NCBI GenBank assembly: GCA_027484145.1 | Contig: JAIXUH010000002.1 | Coordinates: 248,001-312,000 of the forward strand | Reading direction: 5' to 3' | DNA length: 64,000 nt | From: Rhodobacter sp. | GTDB taxonomy: Bacteria; Pseudomonadota; Alphaproteobacteria; Rhodobacterales; Rhodobacteraceae | In this document: positions 24,901-32,346 of the stretch, piece after piece | How positions within the stretch are numbered: the first letter of the stretch is position 1 | Layout: every line of letters begins with the position of its first letter | Program-made: the position numbers and the translations under genes | Notes under the pieces: model-generated | Told to the model about the DNA's origin: nothing | Database searches by the model: none | The model's input: the letters and a program-made list of their open reading frames with translations, nothing else

Positions 24901-27752
24901 ATGATCAGGTTTATGGCGGCGAAGGCTTTGAAACCGTGCATGGCGGCGATGGCAATGACACCGTGTTCGGTGGCAATGGCCAGGAAGTGGTGTATGGCGA
25001 GGCGGGCGATGACTTCATCGACACGCGCGGCCCGAACCCGCTGCCCGATATCGATTATCCGGGTCTTTACGCAGCGGATACCGACCCGACCAATGATTTG
25101 GACACGGTCTACGGCGGCTACGGCAACGACACGATCTTGACCGGCGACGACGCCGACCGCGTGTTCGGCCGCAATGGCGATGACAGCATCGACGGCGGGT
25201 TTGACGATGACTCGCTGTTCGGCGGGGCCGGGTTCGACACGATCATCGGTTCCGAAGGCAACGACAGCATCGACGGCGGTCGCGGCAATGACTTGATCTT
25301 CGGTGGTCTGGACCTGTCCTTCCCCGATTTCATCAACATTCCGGACTCGTCCGATCTGCGCCCCAACAACAACGGCGACTTCATCACCGGCAACTTCGGC
25401 AACGACACCATCTATGGCATGGATGATGACGACACGCTGGATGGTGGTCTGGGCAACGACCTGATGTTTGGCGGTGTCGACGACGACAGTATGACCGGCG
25501 GCGACGGCAACGACGTCATGGGCGGCGAGGACGGCGACGACTTCATCGAAGGCAACACCGGCAACGACATCGGTGCAGGTGGTCTGGGCAACGACACGCT
25601 GGATGGCGGTCTGGGCAACGACTTCCTGATCGGCGAAGCGGGCAATGACAGCATCGGCGGGTCCGATGGCGTTGACATCCTTGATGGCGGCGATGGCAAT
25701 GACACGCTGGAGGGCGGCAACGAAACCGACCTCGTGCTGGGTGATGCGGGCGATGACTCGATCAACGGCGGCGCGGGCGATGACCTGTTGTCGGGCGGTC
25801 TTGGCAATGACTCGGTGGATGCCGGGTTGTCGGATGACTTTGTCCTTGGCGATGAGGGCGATGATACGCTGTTCGGCGGCGCGGGAATCGACATTGTCGA
25901 CGGCGGTGCGGATGACGACATCATCCACGGTGACGGCACGGTGAACGGTGGCAACACTGCAGATGGCCGGTCTGACATTCTGCTTGGCGAAGAGGGCAAC
26001 GACACCATCTTCGGCGGCTCGGGCGCAGACCTGATCATCGGCGGCGACGGCACCGACAGCATGTCGGGCGGCGATGACGAGGATACGTTCCTTGAAGTTG
26101 GCCCCGGCGATGTGGTGGATGGCGGCGAAGGCACGACCTTCGGCATCGACCGCGACACGCTGGAAATCGTTGGCCCGGCCCTGATCGAATACGATCCGGC
26201 GAACCCAGAAAACGGCACGATCTTCCATCTTGATCTGGCCACGCAGACGATCATCGGCACCAGCACCTTCACCAACATCGAAAACATCGTCTTCGTGAAC
26301 GAAGAGCCGGAAACGGAATCGGAAGAACCTGATGTCGATGTGACCGACCCCGATGGTGTGACGGTTCCGCCGCCACCGCCGCCGGTGGGCACCCGCCCGC
26401 TGGATGGTGTGGTCGATGGCACTGCCGCTGGTGAAGTGATCGACCTGACCTATACCGGCGATCCTGATGGTGACCAGATTGACAACAGCGATGCGCTGCT
26501 GCCGGGCGAAGCCCCGCAGGATGACATCGTCGAAGCTGGTGGCGGCAACGACACCATCAACTCGGGTGACGGCAACGACGACATCTCGTCGGGTGACGGC
26601 GATGACCGCGCGTTTGGTGGTGCAGGCAGCGACGACATCCGCGGCGAGGCCGGAAGCGACTATCTGGAAGGCAACGCAGGCGACGATGGTCTGGATGGTG
26701 GTGTTGGCAACGACACCATGAATGCGGGTATCGGCAACGATACGCTGGATGGTCAGGATGGCAATGACTCGGCCATCGGTGGCGCAGGCAACGACTTCTT
26801 GGCTGGCGAAGCTGGCGATGACACGATGTATGGCGGGTCGGGCAATGATGCGCTGATCGGCGGCACCGGCAACGACCTGCTGAGTGCTGGCGACGAAGAC
26901 TTCCCCGGCGACGACGGTAACCCCGATCTGGTCTATGGCGGCGATGACTCTGAGCGGATTGTCGATACGGGCGTCGGTGACACAGTGTTCGGCGGCGCGG
27001 GCGGTGTTGATGAAGACACACTCGTGTTGGGCGGCGACAGCACGCTGCGCCGGGTGGTGATTGCCGGGCCGGATAGCGATGGCAACGGCTTTGACGGAAC
27101 GGTCGAATATCTGGATGCCGATGGCAACGTCACTGGGACCACGACCTTCACCAACATCGAAAACATCGTCTGCTTTACCCCCGGCACGCTGATCGCGACG
27201 CCGCGTGGTGAAGTGCCGGTCGAGAACCTGCGTGTGGGTGACAAGGTCATTACCCGTGACAACGGCATTCAGGAAATTCGCTGGATGGGCGCCAAGGACA
27301 TGGGCTGGCACGACTTTGCCGCCAACCCGCACCTGAAGCCTGTGATGGTCAAGGCCGGTTCGCTGGGCAATGGTCTGCCGGAACGTGACATGATGCTGTC
27401 GCCAAACCACCGCCTTCTGGTCGCCAACGATCGCACCGCGCTTTACTTCGACGAACACGAAGTGCTGGTGGCGGCCAAGCATCTGCTGGGTGGTCAGGGC
27501 GTGCAGCAGGTGGACTCGGTCGGCACGACCTATATCCACTTCATGTTCGACCAGCACGAAGTGGTGCTGTCGAACGGCGCATGGACCGAAAGCTTCCAGC
27601 CCGGCGACTTTACCCTCAAAGGGTTGGGCAACGCGCAACGCAATGAAATCTTTGAACTCTTCCCGGAACTGAAATCCGAAGCTGGGGTCGAAGCCTATCA
27701 GGCGGCACGCAAGACGCTGAAGAAACACGAAGCACGACTGCTGGTGCGGTAA
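21960..27752 (+). CDS. Giant RTX adhesin-like protein with LamG-like, cadherin-like and C-terminal Hint domains
   Basis: A 1930-residue, very acidic protein, almost certainly a type I secretion substrate that binds calcium. The N-terminal 200 residues look like a concanavalin/LamG fold (GTLEIQFSLDAGT). A cadherin-like repeat spans about 220-307, and two more span 732-910, each with the NDTDxxGDxLTV pattern. Three blocks of GGxGxDxLx nonapeptides lie at about 315-668, 915-1380 and 1480-1680, each opened by a shared DG-VRGT module. A proline run separates the last block. The Hint domain starts at Cys1738 (CFTPGTLIATPRGE) and contains SPNHRLL and HEVVLSNG. The ATG at 21960 with GAGGA is chosen over an upstream GTG. 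No secretion genes are nearby. Confidence 0.92.
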   Translation: MPVIALYNLNDPSTVAADSAVGNGAQDGTYFNGATSVGGRAVLDGVNDLVKFVNDPVFQMDRGTLEIQFSLDAGTTLTEPRTILSRDSEGTTDGGYRIESLPDGSIRITHEGVAGTETFTTGPGFQNPGDEIKISYSWDQGGTGGYLQIENQTTGTNFADTVPNTVTMDMGAISRNWVIGASQETSPVGTLQYLDENYPGSVEYFSLSDTVDNPPQDNDPVANPDTATTDEDVPVVIDVLTNDTDPNGDTLTVTGGSSPNGTVTVNPNGTITYTPNPDFNGTDTITYIIEDPAGNTATSFVTVTVVPVDDPTRDGIVRGTTGDDLIDLGYTGDNDGDFIDRNDALLPGEAPQDDIVLAGAGNDTVFSLEGNDEVTGAAGNDVIYTGVGDDAATGDTGDDQMFGGDGNDSLSGGQDNDTVEGGNGDDSLVGGLGFDIVDGGAGNDTIEAGEGGGALIGGAGNDSAIGGNDNDLIDTADHGTGQSPDRSFPGLYTADANPSDDRDTVSAGAGDDTILTGDDRDVVTAGGGNDSVEAGDDNDSVTANDGNDTIQAGEGNDTVTGDIGNDVIYGGTTNVGQDPTHLVDATDPDADNNRDVLAGGEGNDTIYGQDDDDTVTGGLGNDYLDGGIDEDVIGGEAGNDTIVGGQGADSMVGGGDRDVFLGATAGDSIDGSAAGDDFDTLDLRGVGPVRVTYDPANAENGTVDFLDDLGNTTGTMTFVEIENVLVQDGAPDANPDTATTPEDTDAVINVIGNDTDPDGDPLTVTTATAENGEVTVNSDGTITYSPFMDFNGTDTITYTVRDPDGNTATSTVTVTVTPVNDLPEAEDDFAETPVDTPVVINVLENDTDLDGDTLSVLGTPTTAQGTVVVNPNGTLTFTPNPGFTGAAVISYEITDNNGGTDTAQVTVLVGVDDRDGIVRGTTGGDLIDAVYVDPTDGDVVDGNDAIIPGDALNDDRIVAGDGNDTIFAGAANDTIYAGTGDDQVYGGEGFETVHGGDGNDTVFGGNGQEVVYGEAGDDFIDTRGPNPLPDIDYPGLYAADTDPTNDLDTVYGGYGNDTILTGDDADRVFGRNGDDSIDGGFDDDSLFGGAGFDTIIGSEGNDSIDGGRGNDLIFGGLDLSFPDFINIPDSSDLRPNNNGDFITGNFGNDTIYGMDDDDTLDGGLGNDLMFGGVDDDSMTGGDGNDVMGGEDGDDFIEGNTGNDIGAGGLGNDTLDGGLGNDFLIGEAGNDSIGGSDGVDILDGGDGNDTLEGGNETDLVLGDAGDDSINGGAGDDLLSGGLGNDSVDAGLSDDFVLGDEGDDTLFGGAGIDIVDGGADDDIIHGDGTVNGGNTADGRSDILLGEEGNDTIFGGSGADLIIGGDGTDSMSGGDDEDTFLEVGPGDVVDGGEGTTFGIDRDTLEIVGPALIEYDPANPENGTIFHLDLATQTIIGTSTFTNIENIVFVNEEPETESEEPDVDVTDPDGVTVPPPPPPVGTRPLDGVVDGTAAGEVIDLTYTGDPDGDQIDNSDALLPGEAPQDDIVEAGGGNDTINSGDGNDDISSGDGDDRAFGGAGSDDIRGEAGSDYLEGNAGDDGLDGGVGNDTMNAGIGNDTLDGQDGNDSAIGGAGNDFLAGEAGDDTMYGGSGNDALIGGTGNDLLSAGDEDFPGDDGNPDLVYGGDDSERIVDTGVGDTVFGGAGGVDEDTLVLGGDSTLRRVVIAGPDSDGNGFDGTVEYLDADGNVTGTTTFTNIENIVCFTPGTLIATPRGEVPVENLRVGDKVITRDNGIQEIRWMGAKDMGWHDFAANPHLKPVMVKAGSLGNGLPERDMMLSPNHRLLVANDRTALYFDEHEVLVAAKHLLGGQGVQQVDSVGTTYIHFMFDQHEVVLSNGAWTESFQPGDFTLKGLGNAQRNEIFELFPELKSEAGVEAYQAARKTLKKHEARLLVR
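22896..23053 (+). repeat. DG-VRGT module, copy 1
   Basis: This encodes the opener of RTX block 1: RDGIVRGTTGDDLIDLGY, a DGDFIDRNDALLPGEAPQDD stretch and a GNDTV end. It recurs at about 24699 and 26397. Confidence 0.7.
24699..24857 (+). repeat. DG-VRGT module, copy 2
   Basis: This encodes RDGIVRGTTGGDLIDAVY and DGDVVDGNDAIIPGDALNDD before GNDTI. It opens RTX block 2 after the third cadherin-like repeat. Confidence 0.7.
26397..26560 (+). repeat. DG-VRGT module, copy 3
   Basis: This encodes LDGVVDGTAAGEVIDLTY and DGDQIDNSDALLPGEAPQDD before GNDTI. It opens RTX block 3 just after the proline-rich linker. The ALLPGEAPQDD segment is identical to copy 1. Confidence 0.7.
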
Positions 27753-27802
27753 CAAGTTATGCAGCGCGGGACGGGTCCGCGATAGCATACCGTTCCGCGG
27801 AC

Positions 27803-27828
27803 AAAGGGGCCCCTTGTTGGGCCCCTTT
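27803..27828 (+). terminator. Intrinsic terminator after the first RTX-Hint gene
   Basis: AAAGGGGCCC pairs perfectly with GGGCCCCTTT around a 6-base loop, 50 bases after the stop codon. It indicates that the second RTX-Hint gene is transcribed separately. Confidence 0.85.
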
Positions 27829-27981
27829 GTTCATTCATGGGTTGCATGGCGCGCAACCCTTGGCTGTTTCCTTGCCAGAAACAAAACCGCCCTTCGCCAC
27901 AATTTTGCCATGTTTGGCCCAAGTCGTGCCGCCATCCAAAAGTATACCAGCATTTGACTTAAGTCTTATGGGTATGGCCGA

Positions 27982-30900
27982 ATGGCGACTTTCAATGGCG
28001 ATAACAATAACAACACGATCAACGCCGATCCGACGGCCGACGATATCTTTGCAGGCGGCGGTGCTGATACCGTCAATGCCGGCAATGGCGACGACACCAT
28101 TTATGGCGGCAATGGAAACGATAGCCTTCTGGGGCAGGCCGACAACGACCTGATCTTTGGCGAAGCGGGTGCTGACCGCCTGTTTGGCGGCACCGGAAAC
28201 GATTCCCTGTTTGGCGGCAACGATGCGGATTCGCTGGAAGGTGGCGATGGCAATGACTCGCTCAATGGCGGGGCGGGCAACGACACGCTGAATGGTGGCA
28301 TCGGCATCGACACCGCCACCTATTATGAATCCACCTCCGGCGTGACCGTCAACCTTGCCACCGGCACTGCAACGGGCACCGCGATTGGCACGGATACGCT
28401 GACGCTTGTTGAAAACGTCATCACGTCGACCTCCGCCGATAACGTCACTGGCTCAGACCTTGCCAACGTGATCACCACGGGGCAGGGCAACGATACCGTT
28501 GCTGCGGGCCTCGGCAATGACACGGTGTTTGGCGGGCGGGGCGCCGACTCGATCTCGGGTGGGGCCGACAACGATCTTGTGAACGGCGGCGAAGGCAACG
28601 ACACGCTGGATGGCGCGGCCGGAAACGACACGGTCGATTACTCCAACGCAGGCTCGGGCGTCACGATCAACCTTGCCACCGGATCGGCCACCGGCACCTC
28701 ATCGGGCACCGATGTTCTGACTGCCTTTGAAAATGCCAACGGCAGCGATTTTGCCGACAACATCACCGGAACCACCGGCGACAACATCCTGTCGGGCGAT
28801 ACGGGCGACGATACGATCAACGCAGGCACCGGCAATGACACAGTGTCGGGTGGGGTCGGCAATGACTCGATCCTTGGCGGTGACGGCAACGATGTCATCA
28901 CCGCAGGTTCAGGCAGCGTCACCAACGCCACGCTTGATTTCAACTGGGGCCTTGGCCGGGACGATGAGGCGGATGTCTCTGGCGGCCTGACCCAGAACGT
29001 CGGCGGCATCAACGTCGCCGTCAGTTTTGCCAACGACCGCAATGCCACCGAGTTTTCGGTCGAGACCTCGGATCCCACCTATGTGGCCCCTGGTGAAGCC
29101 TTTGATCAGGCGTCGAACCTGTTTTTGGGCGGCACCGGCCAAGGCAACACCTCGACCACATTTGTCAACTTTTCCGCGGCGCCGGGGTCGAACCTTGGGT
29201 CGACCGTGCAGAACGTGCAGTTCCGCATCAACGACGTCGATATGTCCGGCACCTCGTGGCAGGATATCATCAACATCCGGGCCTATGATGCGGCAGGCAA
29301 CCTTGTGCCGGTCACGATCACCATTTCGGGCAACGACAGCGCCACGGGCAGCACGATCTCGGCCGCCAATACGTCAGACGTGGCCATTTCCAGCCGTGGT
29401 TCGGTGCTGGTCACCATAGCCGGGCCGATTGCCCGGTTCGAGATTGACTATGACAACACCGGCACCTCGGGCCAGCTGATCTATGTGTCGGACATCCACT
29501 TTGAAACCACCAGTCCGGACAATGACACCGTCGATGGCGGCATCGGCAACGACAGCATCTTGGGCGGGGCGGGCAATGACAGCCTGATCGGCGGCACGGG
29601 TCTGGATACGCTGGATGGTGGCATCGGCAACGACAGCCTGTATGGCGGCAGCGAAAATGACGTGCTTTCCGGCGATATCGGCGATGACTTCCTGTTCGGC
29701 GGCGATGGCCTTGATACGCTGAATGCAGGCGACGGCAACGATATCGTGCTGGGCGGGCTGGGCAACGATAGCATCACCGGCGGCCTTGGGTCAGACACGC
29801 TGCTGGGCGAAGATGGCAACGACACCATCGATGGTGGTGAAGATGGCGATTCCATCGAAGGCGGCATTGGTGACGACAGTCTGCTTGGCGTAAACGGCAA
29901 CGACACCCTTTGGGGCGGGGCCGGATTTGACCAGTTGTTCGGCGGCGCGGGCACCGACACGCTGGATGGCGGTGCCGACGACGACACCTTGTATGGCGGC
30001 AACGAAAACGACGTTCTGACCGGCGATATTGGGGATGACTGGCTGTTCGGCGACGCGGGCGATGACACCTTGTTCGGTGGCGCCGATCTTGACGAACTTA
30101 ACGGTGGTCAGGGCAACGACAGTATTGATGGCGGGGCCGGTGCTGACTCGCTGTCGGGTGAGGATGGCAACGACACGCTGCTGGGTGCCGAAGGCAATGA
30201 CACGATCAACTTCGGCATCGGTCAGAATCTTGTTTACGGTGGTATCGGCAACGATTTCATCGACGACGTGGGCGGCGGTTCGCTGACCAGCACCAGCTTG
30301 ATCTATGCCGGTGAGGGCGAGGATACGGTCTATTTCGGGTCCGGAAACTCCACCGTCTATGGTGATGAAGGCAATGACCTGATCGACGATACCGCGGGCA
30401 CCCAGCTGGGTGGGTTCAACCTGCTGGATGGTGGCGCGGGCAATGACACGATCTTTGCCGGGCTGGATGACGACACGGTCTTTGGCGGCGACGACAACGA
30501 TCAGCTTTACGGACAGGATGGCCTTGATCAATTATCGGGCGGGGCAGGCCTTGACACATTGTTCGGGGGCATTGGCAACGACACGTTGCTGGGCGGCGGC
30601 GGCAATGACAACCTGAACGGCGACGACGGCAACGACAGCCTGCTTGGTGAAGCTGGGGCCGACCTGTTGAACGGCGGAGTCGGGGTGGATTCGCTGTTCG
30701 GGGGCGATGACAACGACACGGCTTTTGGCGGCGCAGAGGCCGACATCCTGTTTGGCGGTCTGGGCGACGATTCCCTGTCTGGTGATGCCGGCAACGACAC
30801 GCTGACGGGCGATGGCGGGGCCGACACCCTTTCCGGGGGCGATGACCGCGACCTGTTCTTTGGCGGGGCGGGCGATGTCATCTTTGGCGGCGGCCTTGGC

Positions 30901-31641
30901 GATGATTTCGATACGCTGGATCTGACCGCCTGGGGCAAGACCAACACGAACATCATCTATGACCCGATGGATCGCGAAAACGGCACTGTCCAGTTTCTGG
31001 ACAACACCGGCGCGGTCATCGGGACGATGACGTTCACCAACATCGAGGACGTCATCCCCTGCTTTACGCCGGGCACGATGATCACCACGCCGCTGGGTCC
31101 GCGCCGGGTTGAGGATTTGCGCCCCGGCGATCTGGTGCTGACGCGCGACAGCGGGCTGCAACCCATCCGCTGGGTCGGGCGGCGTGATCTGACGCTGGCC
31201 GATCTGGTGGCGCAGCCTTGCCTGCGCCCGGTGCTGATCGAGGCCGGGGCCTTGGGCCGCGATGCGCCGACCCGTCCGATGATGGTGTCGCCGCAACACC
31301 GGATGCTGGTTGAGGGCAGAACGCCCGAAATCCTGTTTGGCGAACGTGAGGTTCTGGTCGCAGCCCAACACCTGATCGGCCGCCCCGGCATTCGCCAGAT
31401 TCTGCCGCCACGGGTCAGCTACATTCATGTGATGTGTGATCAGCACGAGATTCTGAGCGCCGACGGCTGCTGGACCGAAAGCTTTCAGCCGGGCGGGCAG
31501 GTGCTGAACGGCATGCCCGATGCGCAACGGGCTGAACTTTTGATGCTGTTCCCGGAATTGGGCGATCTGGGCGGAGTGGCCTATCCGGCGGCACGGCTGA
31601 CGCTGAAGGCGCATGAGGCGCGGGTGGTTCTGGCGGCCTAA
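27982..31641 (+). CDS. Second RTX calcium-binding protein with C-terminal Hint domain
   Basis: A 1219-residue acidic protein, predicted to be secreted by a type I system. RTX nonapeptides begin directly after MATFNGDNNNNTINADP. Two copies of a TYYESTSGVTVNLATGTATG-like segment (around 115 and 215) interrupt the first block. A beta-sandwich-like insert with no RTX repeats spans about 312-510 (TLDFNWGLGRDDEADVSGGL). A long second RTX block follows. The Hint domain starts at Cys1027 (CFTPGTMITTPLGPRR) with SPQHRML and CDQHEILSADG. The ATG at 27982 is the only in-frame start near the repeats and has a weak ribosome site. The stop overlaps the convergent MobA-like gene by three bases. It is a paralogue of the preceding gene by architecture, not by full-length alignment. 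Confidence 0.9.
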   Translation: MATFNGDNNNNTINADPTADDIFAGGGADTVNAGNGDDTIYGGNGNDSLLGQADNDLIFGEAGADRLFGGTGNDSLFGGNDADSLEGGDGNDSLNGGAGNDTLNGGIGIDTATYYESTSGVTVNLATGTATGTAIGTDTLTLVENVITSTSADNVTGSDLANVITTGQGNDTVAAGLGNDTVFGGRGADSISGGADNDLVNGGEGNDTLDGAAGNDTVDYSNAGSGVTINLATGSATGTSSGTDVLTAFENANGSDFADNITGTTGDNILSGDTGDDTINAGTGNDTVSGGVGNDSILGGDGNDVITAGSGSVTNATLDFNWGLGRDDEADVSGGLTQNVGGINVAVSFANDRNATEFSVETSDPTYVAPGEAFDQASNLFLGGTGQGNTSTTFVNFSAAPGSNLGSTVQNVQFRINDVDMSGTSWQDIINIRAYDAAGNLVPVTITISGNDSATGSTISAANTSDVAISSRGSVLVTIAGPIARFEIDYDNTGTSGQLIYVSDIHFETTSPDNDTVDGGIGNDSILGGAGNDSLIGGTGLDTLDGGIGNDSLYGGSENDVLSGDIGDDFLFGGDGLDTLNAGDGNDIVLGGLGNDSITGGLGSDTLLGEDGNDTIDGGEDGDSIEGGIGDDSLLGVNGNDTLWGGAGFDQLFGGAGTDTLDGGADDDTLYGGNENDVLTGDIGDDWLFGDAGDDTLFGGADLDELNGGQGNDSIDGGAGADSLSGEDGNDTLLGAEGNDTINFGIGQNLVYGGIGNDFIDDVGGGSLTSTSLIYAGEGEDTVYFGSGNSTVYGDEGNDLIDDTAGTQLGGFNLLDGGAGNDTIFAGLDDDTVFGGDDNDQLYGQDGLDQLSGGAGLDTLFGGIGNDTLLGGGGNDNLNGDDGNDSLLGEAGADLLNGGVGVDSLFGGDDNDTAFGGAEADILFGGLGDDSLSGDAGNDTLTGDGGADTLSGGDDRDLFFGGAGDVIFGGGLGDDFDTLDLTAWGKTNTNIIYDPMDRENGTVQFLDNTGAVIGTMTFTNIEDVIPCFTPGTMITTPLGPRRVEDLRPGDLVLTRDSGLQPIRWVGRRDLTLADLVAQPCLRPVLIEAGALGRDAPTRPMMVSPQHRMLVEGRTPEILFGEREVLVAAQHLIGRPGIRQILPPRVSYIHVMCDQHEILSADGCWTESFQPGGQVLNGMPDAQRAELLMLFPELGDLGGVAYPAARLTLKAHEARVVLAA

Positions 31642-32237
31642 TCGCGCCGCGCCGCACGCCACGCAGCCCAGTCTTCGGGGGTGTCAAGGTCGGTCGTGGC
31701 ATGGGCATGGGGCAGGGGCACAAGGCGCACCTGTGCGGCATGGTCTTTCAGCACCGCACGGGCCCCTTCATCGCCACGGATATGCTGCAACATGTCGCGC
31801 GCCCATGGCGGAAAGCAGACCGGATGTCCGGGCGTGCCATCGGCAGCGGCCCCCCGCAGGATCAGGTCGGGTGTCTGCGCCCATGCGTGCAGCATCGTGG
31901 TCAGGTCTTGGGACGTGATTTCCGGCAGATCGGCCAAAAGCAGCATGACCGGGGTCTGTGCCGGAAGGGCCGCAAGCCCGGCACTCAGGCTGGCCGACAG
32001 ACCCGACGCCGCATCTGGCACGACGACCTGCGACACCGCCAACCCATCCAACGCCGCCCTTCGCAAGGGACGGTCTGTCGGCAGAGCGACCGTCACCGGC
32101 ACGCCGGTGGAAAGGGCAAAGCGCGCGATCCGTGTCAGAAGCGGCTCGCCCCCGACAGGTTCCAAAAGCTTGTCGCCCCCGCGCATCCGCGACGACGACC
32201 CGGCCGCAAGGATCAGGATGTGAGGCAGCATGGGCAA
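31638..32237 (-). CDS. MobA-like nucleotidyltransferase
   Basis: A 199-residue NTP transferase. The N-terminal signature HILILAAGSSSRMRGGDKLLEP binds nucleotide. LLLADLPEIT holds the metal-binding Asp, and GHPVCFP follows. The family includes MocA (molybdenum cofactor cytidylyltransferase) and MobA (guanylyltransferase). The sequence looks closer to the MocA/MobA-like group associated with molybdoenzymes. No molybdoenzyme genes are visible here, so the exact substrate is open. It overlaps the RTX gene end to end. Confidence 0.82.
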   Translation of the reverse strand: MPMLPHILILAAGSSSRMRGGDKLLEPVGGEPLLTRIARFALSTGVPVTVALPTDRPLRRAALDGLAVSQVVVPDAASGLSASLSAGLAALPAQTPVMLLLADLPEITSQDLTTMLHAWAQTPDLILRGAAADGTPGHPVCFPPWARDMLQHIRGDEGARAVLKDHAAQVRLVPLPHAHATTDLDTPEDWAAWRAARRD

Positions 32238-32254
32238 AGCCTAGCAAGGAAGAC

Positions 32255-32298
32255 GGGGGGCTGTCTGCCCCCCAAAGCATTTGCCAAAAGGCAAATGC
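32255..32298 (-). terminator. Two hairpins downstream of the dehydrogenase gene
   Basis: GCATTTGCC/GGCAAATGC (9 pairs, 4-base loop) and GGGGGG/CCCCCC (6 pairs, 7-base loop) follow one another. Read on the minus strand the first is followed by TTT. The adjacent CCCCCCGAGGATATTTG resembles an intergenic motif I recall from Rhodobacteraceae genomes. Confidence 0.55.
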
Positions 32299-32346
32299 AC
32301 CCCCCGAGGATATTTGTCGAAGGGGAAGCCGGAAAGGCTTGCCCGA

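Noticed and set aside
27171-27752. Intein in the RTX proteins
   Set aside because: The Cys-led domain resembles an intein, but there is no C-extein after it and it ends the protein, so it is a Hint domain and not a splicing intein.
22854-27788. 1644-residue open frame on the minus strand opposite the first RTX gene
   Set aside because: It arises from the reverse complement of the GGxGxDxL codon pattern. It has no start signal and reads as Val/Ile/Ala-rich repeats without a domain.
23040-30900. CRISPR-like short direct repeats
   Set aside because: The repeated DNA words come from RTX nonapeptide codons; there are no constant repeats with unique spacers.
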